Source: an uncultured Oscillospiraceae bacterium (GTDB lineage Bacteria; Bacillota; Clostridia; Oscillospirales; Ruminococcaceae). From it: a stretch of 64,000 bases of DNA. Position numbers and translations under genes: made by a program. The stretch is from NCBI GenBank assembly GCA_934448295.1, contig CAKSEY010000001.1, positions 186,001 to 250,000 on the forward strand, in the 5' to 3' direction. The notes beneath the pieces were generated by a model that saw only the letters and a program-made list of their open reading frames with translations, did not search any database and was not told the DNA's origin. Positions 59,788 to 64,000 of this stretch are shown piece by piece (position 1 is the stretch's first letter; each line of letters begins with the position of its first letter).

Positions 59788-60582
59788 TTAGTTTCCAAGC
59801 TCGTAAGCGCGCTTGGTGCAGGCTTCGCAGGCTCTCTGTACATCGCCGGTGAGGTCTCCCTCGTACAGCTTGTCAAGTCCTGCGATAGTGGTTCCCCCGG
59901 GGGAGGAGACCTGCTTTATCAGCTCGTCAACGGTCATTCCGGACTCGGTGAGCATTTTCGCGGAGCCGATAAGGCTCTGTGCGAACAGCCGGAGCGCCGC
60001 CTCCTTGTCGATACCCACGGAATCGGCGTAGTCAACGAATCCCTTTGCGTACAGGTAAATGAACGCGGGGGAGCTTCCGTTGATGGCGATGACTTCCTTC
60101 ATCTTGTCGGTGGGTACGACCTCTGTGATACCGCAGCTTCCGATTATCTTGCGGGCGAAAGCGAATTCCTCCGGGCTTACCTTATCGTCGTGGGACATGG
60201 CGGAGGCTCCGCAGCCCAGCATCATAGGGGTGTTGGGCATGACCAGCACTACCTTTGCGTCCGGTATAGTGCGTTCGCGGATATATTCAGCGGAGATCCC
60301 CGCGCAGATCGAGATGAACACGGTCTGTGGCTTTACGCTGTCCTTTATCTCCGCGAGGACCTCGCCGAGGTGCTGGGGCTTCACTGCAAGCAGGATATAA
60401 TCGCATTTTTCAGCGATCTCCCTTGCGCTTCCGGCGGCGGTTGCTCCGAGCAGAGTGAGGTCTGCGAGCTTGTCCTTGTTTGCGTCAAACGCGAAAACCG
60501 CCGTGTTGCCGAGCTTTCCCTCTATTCCCTTGAGGATAGCGCCGCCCATGTTGCCGACGCCTATGAATCCGAGCTTGGTCAT
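59788..60582 (-). CDS. proC: Pyrroline-5-carboxylate reductase
   Basis: 264 residues. NAD(P)-binding GFIGVGNMGGAILKGI at the start, LLAVKPQ, VLVMPNTPMMLGCG, and the C-terminal helical block ending in SPGGTTIAGL. It makes proline. The gene follows folT after 30 bases and has AAAGGTG as ribosome binding site, so the two may share a transcript. Confidence 0.96.
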   Translation of the reverse strand: MTKLGFIGVGNMGGAILKGIEGKLGNTAVFAFDANKDKLADLTLLGATAAGSAREIAEKCDYILLAVKPQHLGEVLAEIKDSVKPQTVFISICAGISAEYIRERTIPDAKVVLVMPNTPMMLGCGASAMSHDDKVSPEEFAFARKIIGSCGITEVVPTDKMKEVIAINGSSPAFIYLYAKGFVDYADSVGIDKEAALRLFAQSLIGSAKMLTESGMTVDELIKQVSSPGGTTIAGLDKLYEGDLTGDVQRACEACTKRAYELGN

Positions 60583-60612
60583 ATCAATACACCTTTCTGA
60601 GCCGTGGCTCTG

Positions 60613-61248
60613 TCAGACGTGCTGCTTGTGGTTCCTGAACACCGCCGTGTACGCCGCCTTTATCGGGAACAGCGCCAGCAGCAGAATAAATACCTCAATG
60701 GGCAGCATTGTCGCATTCTTGATTATGCGGGTGCCTATTTTTAGCCAGAATGTTTCCGGAACAATGCCGTAACCCATTATCATCATAAACAGTGTGTTCA
60801 TGAATACGTTGCACACCAGGTTTATCGTGAATTTCGCGCCGACAATGCGCAGCACTGACGGAACATTCGACCGTATGCCGCTCCAGAAGCTTTTAGCCGA
60901 GGTGAGGTCGGGCTTAACCGGGTCGAAGCCGTACAGGAATATGCCGTAGATAACTCCGCCGGTGACCTCCACCAGCGTGAACAGCGGCGAGAACCCCTGC
61001 TGCTGGTTGGATACGAGGTAGCCGATGACGTCCGTTGCAACGCAGGAAAGCCCCGCCACTGTGGGACCGTAGAGCATTCCTATCGAAGCTATCGCGATAA
61101 ACGAGAAGCCGATCTTTAGCGTGGGAAGCGGCTGGATAGTCAGCATTTTAAGTACGCACGCAAGCGCAATGAGCACCGCCGTGACCACCAGGCACCGGAC
61201 GCTTTTCAGCTCCTGTGCAGATTTTTTGAAGTTAAGAAAAAAAGCCAT
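60613..61248 (-). CDS. folT: Folate ECF transporter S component FolT
   Basis: 211 residues with about six membrane helices; FSFIAIASIGMLYGPTVAGL and the DVIGYL block fit the FolT family. It binds folates for uptake through the shared ECF module. The start is ATG 61248 with GGAGG about 8 bases upstream; the longer frame to 61341 would run through the riboswitch. The THF riboswitch upstream supports the substrate. Confidence 0.92.
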   Translation of the reverse strand: MAFFLNFKKSAQELKSVRCLVVTAVLIALACVLKMLTIQPLPTLKIGFSFIAIASIGMLYGPTVAGLSCVATDVIGYLVSNQQQGFSPLFTLVEVTGGVIYGIFLYGFDPVKPDLTSAKSFWSGIRSNVPSVLRIVGAKFTINLVCNVFMNTLFMMIMGYGIVPETFWLKIGTRIIKNATMLPIEVFILLLALFPIKAAYTAVFRNHKQHV

Positions 61249-61318
61249 GACTTTATCCTCCGTAACTTCGCCATATACAAACAGAATAAAGCCCAATGGC
61301 TCCATATTCAATTTATGT

Positions 61319-61415
61319 ACAGCGAGATGCGAAGAACGCACCGCAGGCGATAGCCTTTCGTCCGCACGGCAACTCTCCGTCCGCGCAGCACTTAACGCAC
61401 GTTCTTCTACTCTGT
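61319..61415 (-). promoter_or_regulatory. Tetrahydrofolate (THF) riboswitch
   Basis: On the minus strand the segment contains the conserved pieces of the THF aptamer in order: GAGTAGA, GCGTTAAGTG, a GGAGAG...GCCG internal loop, ACGAAAG, GCCTGCGGTGCG and the closing TTCGCATCTCGCTGT. It lies about 70 bases before folT, a usual THF riboswitch target. Confidence 0.88.
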
Positions 61416-61453
61416 GTTGTAGTTTATAGTATATCCGCGCTCCGGCGGGGAAA

Positions 61454-62416
61454 TCAGAAGCTTATCTCGTTTGCGATATCGTAGAGGCGCTTGTCAAACG
61501 GCTTCTTCATGCTGAGAGCCTCCTGGATATCCACATCATAGATCTTGCCGTCCTTCATGCCGACAACGCGGTTGCCGATGCCCTTTTCGAGCAGCTCAAC
61601 TGCATAGTAGCCCATCTCGGAAGCAACCACTCTGTCACGTACTGTGGGGCTGCCGCCTCTCTGAACGTGACCCAGGATAGTAGCTCTGGACTCGATACCG
61701 GTCTCCTCGAAAATCTTCTGGGAGATCTCCTCGGTGTGACCAACGCCCTCTGCAACGATGACGATGAACTGCTCCTTGCCGTTGGCGCGTGCGTCCTTTA
61801 TCTTCTTGATAACGTCCTCAATGCTGAATTCGACCTCGGGAACAAGGATAGCGGTCGCGCCGCAGGCAACGCCGGTGTTCAGCGCGATGTGGCCTGCATT
61901 TCTGCCCATTACCTCGACGACAGCGCAGCGCTCGTGGGAGTGAGAGGTGTCGCGGAGCTTGTCTACCAGCTCCATAACGGTGTTCATTGCGGTATCATAG
62001 CCGATGGTGTACTCAGAGCACTGGATATCGTTGTCGATAGTTCCGGGCAGACCAACGCAGGGGATACCAGCCTTGGAAAGATCAGCAGCGCCTCTGAAGG
62101 AGCCGTCGCCGCCGATAACCACGATACCTGCGAAGTTGTCCTTCTCGCAGATGTCCTTAGCCTTAAGCACATATTCCCACTCTCTGAATTCCTTGCAGCG
62201 TGCAGTGAATATCTCTGTGCCGCCCCTCTGGATTATATCAGCAACATCTCTTGTGGTGAGCTCTACCATATCGTTGTTGAGCAGACCATTGTAGCCGCGG
62301 CGGATACCAACGACCCTGAATCCCTTTTTGATAGCAGCTCTTGTGACAGCGCGGACTGCGGCATTCATGCCGGGTGCGTCGCCGCCGCTTGTAAGTACGC
62401 CGATCGTCTTCTGCAT
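61454..62416 (-). CDS. pfkA: ATP-dependent 6-phosphofructokinase
   Basis: 320 residues. Start MQKTIGVLTSGGDAPGMNAA, ATP-type GGDGSF (not the PPi-type GGDDT), catalytic PGTIDND, and the fructose-6-phosphate site VEVMGRNAGHIA. A key step of glycolysis. Its promoter is at 62480-62509. It reads toward folT; read-through into folT is possible. Confidence 0.97.
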   Translation of the reverse strand: MQKTIGVLTSGGDAPGMNAAVRAVTRAAIKKGFRVVGIRRGYNGLLNNDMVELTTRDVADIIQRGGTEIFTARCKEFREWEYVLKAKDICEKDNFAGIVVIGGDGSFRGAADLSKAGIPCVGLPGTIDNDIQCSEYTIGYDTAMNTVMELVDKLRDTSHSHERCAVVEVMGRNAGHIALNTGVACGATAILVPEVEFSIEDVIKKIKDARANGKEQFIVIVAEGVGHTEEISQKIFEETGIESRATILGHVQRGGSPTVRDRVVASEMGYYAVELLEKGIGNRVVGMKDGKIYDVDIQEALSMKKPFDKRLYDIANEISF

Positions 62417-62479
62417 AATTAATTATCTCCTGTTTCATATTTTTTACGACTGAGCCTATACTCAATCCTATACATTTAT

Positions 62480-62509
62480 ATTCTACTACAAACCGACCAA
62501 AATAGTCAA
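62480..62509 (-). promoter_or_regulatory. pfkA promoter
   Basis: On the minus strand TTGACT (62504-62509), 18 bases, TAGAAT (62480-62485). The remaining 62510-62655 is AT-rich and shows no gene. Confidence 0.75.
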
Positions 62510-62658
62510 GTCTTTTTTCAAATTCCGACAAAGAACTTAGCAAAATAGTATCTTTTGTACAAAAAAGACATATTGCCGCGTATAAAACTATGCAAATTCA
62601 GACAATATACAATACAAAAATGTAAATGAATATGTCAGCATTTTGACGAAATATCTAC

Positions 62659-62687
62659 TGGACAAACCTAGCAAAATGGTATATAAT
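62659..62687 (+). promoter_or_regulatory. trxA promoter
   Basis: TGGACA (62659-62664), 17 bases, TATAAT (62682-62687), 53 bases before the start codon. Confidence 0.75.
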
Positions 62688-62740
62688 ATAGCTGCGGGAC
62701 ATTCCGTGGACGTAAAGATAACCTGAACGGAGGAAATAAA

Positions 62741-63049
62741 ATGGCTGTACTGACCATAACAAAGGATAACTTCAAGACTGAGGTAGTGGAGAGCACGAAG
62801 CCCGTGCTGCTTGATTTCTGGGCTTCCTGGTGCGGACCCTGCATGATGCAGTCCCCGATAGTCGACCAGCTTGCGGAGGAGCACGCCGAGATAAAGGTGG
62901 GCAAGGTGAACGTTGACGAGCAGCCGGAGCTTGCCTCAGCGTTCGGCGTGGAGAGCATTCCAACGCTGGTAGTCATAAAGGACGGCATAACCAAGGAGAT
63001 ACTGGTGGGGCTCCACAGAAAAGAGCAGATACTCGAGCAGTTCAAGTGA
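62741..63049 (+). CDS. trxA: Thioredoxin
   Basis: 102 residues with FWASWCGPC (active site Cys pair) and the cis-Pro in ESIPTLVV. General cytoplasmic disulfide reductase. GGAGG precedes the ATG. The usual Lys/Gly C-terminal region is slightly changed (GLHRKEQILEQF). Single gene followed directly by the MITE-like element. Confidence 0.96.
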   Translation: MAVLTITKDNFKTEVVESTKPVLLDFWASWCGPCMMQSPIVDQLAEEHAEIKVGKVNVDEQPELASAFGVESIPTLVVIKDGITKEILVGLHRKEQILEQFK

Positions 63050-63056
63050 TATCCAA

Positions 63057-63231
63057 GGGCAACACCGCACAAAGACCATTTATTGGATTTTGCGCATGTC
63101 TTGCTTGCATCTTTTCCGTCATATTGAACAATTCGTCCTTGCAAGGCGGCAGCCTTGCCGCGTCCTCATTGTACAATCTGACGAAAAATCTGACTGCGCA
63201 ATACACGCACAATCTTTGTGCGGTATTGCCC
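63057..63231. mobile_element. MITE-like hairpin element, 175 bp
   Basis: Starts with GGGCAACACCGCACAAAGA (63057-63075) and ends with its inverted copy (63213-63231; one mismatch). A second inverted pair (CGTCATATTGAACAAT against ATTGTACAATCTGACG) surrounds a central GCAAGGC-GGCA-GCCTTGC stem, so the whole element can fold into one long hairpin. It encodes nothing convincing. It begins 7 bases after the trxA stop and could act as its 3' end. Confidence 0.75.
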
Positions 63232-63235
63232 TAAA

Positions 63236-63267
63236 TAAAAAGATCCCCCTCCGGCTTCGGAGGGGGT
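63236..63267 (-). terminator. Terminator of the kinase-like gene
   Basis: A 9-bp stem CCCCCTCCG/CGGAGGGGG; on the minus strand followed by ATCTTTTTATTT. Confidence 0.88.
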
Positions 63268-63324
63268 TCGAGTTATTCCCGATAATTGATTATGAAAAGG
63301 AGAAAAACAACTAATAGTCAGAGA

Positions 63325-64000
63325 TCAATCGTAATCCGCGATGTCGATCCAGGTGAGCAGAAGCTCGCGCTCTTCGGGGCGCTTGAACTTAAGCTGAGCG
63401 GCAGCCACGATTGGGAGCCAGTCCTGAACGTACTTTACAGCGGTGCCTGTTTTCTTGCAGTACAGCTTGAGATACTTCTCAGCGTACTCGGTGTGGTGAT
63501 TCAGGCAGAACCACAGATATGTCTTGGCAACATCAGCGGAAGCGTTGCCCTGCTTAGCTTTAAGCCAGTCTACAACGAAAACGCCCTTCTCGTTGATGAT
63601 GATGTTATCCGGTGTGAACTCGCCGTGGCAGAGCTTAACGTGCTTGGGCATTGATTCAAGGCGGGTGAGCAGCTCATACTTCTTCACGTCGTCTATCATG
63701 TCCAGCCCCTCGATGGAGCGCTTGAGGTAATCCTTCAGGCGGCTTATCTTGGGGGAGCGCTGAGAGTTGATCTCGATCTGGAGGTCTACCATCTGCTCCA
63801 GGTATTCGTCAGCCTTCTTGGGGTCTTTCTTCATCAGCTCGGAGAGAGTCTCGCCCTTGATGAATTCATAGGAGATCGCCCACTTGCCGTCTATCTTAGT
63901 AACCTCCTCGAGTGCGGGAACGCGGCTGTAACCGGTCTCCTCAACTCTGGAGTGAGTAAGTGCTTCATAAAGAACAACGCTCTTGGGTTCGTTCGGATCC
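63325..64000 (-). CDS. Aminoglycoside-phosphotransferase/choline-kinase-like protein (partial, 5' end off window)
   Basis: About 225 residues are visible and the reading frame runs open past the window edge; an ATG at 63834 is internal. The catalytic block LCHGEFTPDNIIINEKG is followed by VFVVDWLKAKQGNASADVAKT, the H-G-D/E...N...D arrangement of the APH/ChoK kinase fold, with Glu in place of the usual Asp after HG. WAISYEFIKGETLSEL fits the hinge region. The substrate is unknown. It has its own terminator. Confidence 0.85.
   Translation of the reverse strand, partial: DPNEPKSVVLYEALTHSRVEETGYSRVPALEEVTKIDGKWAISYEFIKGETLSELMKKDPKKADEYLEQMVDLQIEINSQRSPKISRLKDYLKRSIEGLDMIDDVKKYELLTRLESMPKHVKLCHGEFTPDNIIINEKGVFVVDWLKAKQGNASADVAKTYLWFCLNHHTEYAEKYLKLYCKKTGTAVKYVQDWLPIVAAAQLKFKRPEERELLLTWIDIADYD

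Noticed and set aside
63046..63234. 62-codon frame after trxA
   Set aside because: It lies wholly within the inverted-repeat element and ends with its terminal repeat.
1..64000. CRISPR arrays, prophage or insertion sequences with transposase
   Set aside because: No regularly spaced repeats, integrase, capsid, terminase or transposase reading frames were found on either strand.

Overview
The window looks like a chromosomal segment of a plant-polysaccharide-degrading Clostridia, most like Ruminococcus or a relative in the Oscillospiraceae. This is inferred from gene content: an intracellular cellobiose phosphorylase, a GH26 mannanase lipoprotein, a GH27 alpha-galactosidase, a GH51 arabinofuranosidase, a SCIFF peptide with its radical-SAM maturase, and FolT/QueT/BioY-type ECF uptake components. 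No phage genes, integrases, transposases or CRISPR arrays were seen. Most promoters have a near-consensus TTGACN -35 and TATAAT -10 separated by 17 bases.

Layout: (1) 1-1.1 kb, a partial secreted protein with a cysteine-peptidase-like domain and a ricin-type lectin, next to a decayed tandem copy of the tuf 3' end. (2) 1.4-13.9 kb, minus strand, the classic rpoB-rpoC-rpsL-rpsG-fusA-tuf block. (3) 14.1-22 kb, a RiPP-like locus. The minus arm has a large Big2 protein, a 56-residue YxxP-leader peptide ending in Ser, and an HprK-like kinase. The divergent plus arm has a PqqD-like protein, an S24/S26 peptidase, an ABC exporter and a nucleotidyltransferase. It resembles a paeninodin-type lasso peptide cluster without cyclase or transglutaminase-like protease, and is the best candidate here for an undescribed system. 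(4) 22-30 kb, arabinofuranosidase with an AraC regulator, queT with a structured leader, small hydrolases, and a DUF4956 + VTC polyphosphate-polymerase pair. (5) 30.2-33.9 kb, rpmH-rnpA-yidD-yidC-jag. (6) 33.9-41.5 kb, a PP2C + VWA pair, a 355-bp MITE-like element, SCIFF and its maturase, HtrA and an AraC-type regulator. (7) 41.7-46.4 kb, glycogen phosphorylase, GH13 and tRNA-Ala. (8) 46.6-50.4 kb, a candidate structured RNA, a coiled-coil protein, coaD, rsmD and uvrC. (9) 51-57.8 kb, GH94, an atypical response regulator, Nudix, GH27, a zinc-ribbon protein and GH26. (10) 57.8-64 kb, bioY with a BirA-like operator, GT4, proC, folT under a THF riboswitch, pfkA, trxA, a second MITE-like element, and a partial kinase-like gene.

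How it fits together: the surface mannanase and GH27 would break down galactomannan or glucomannan, cellobiose phosphorylase yields glucose-1-phosphate from imported cellobiose, glycogen phosphorylase plus GH13 turns over the storage glucan, and PfkA feeds glycolysis. Start codons were corrected from ribosome binding sites where that mattered, including two apparent CTG starts.
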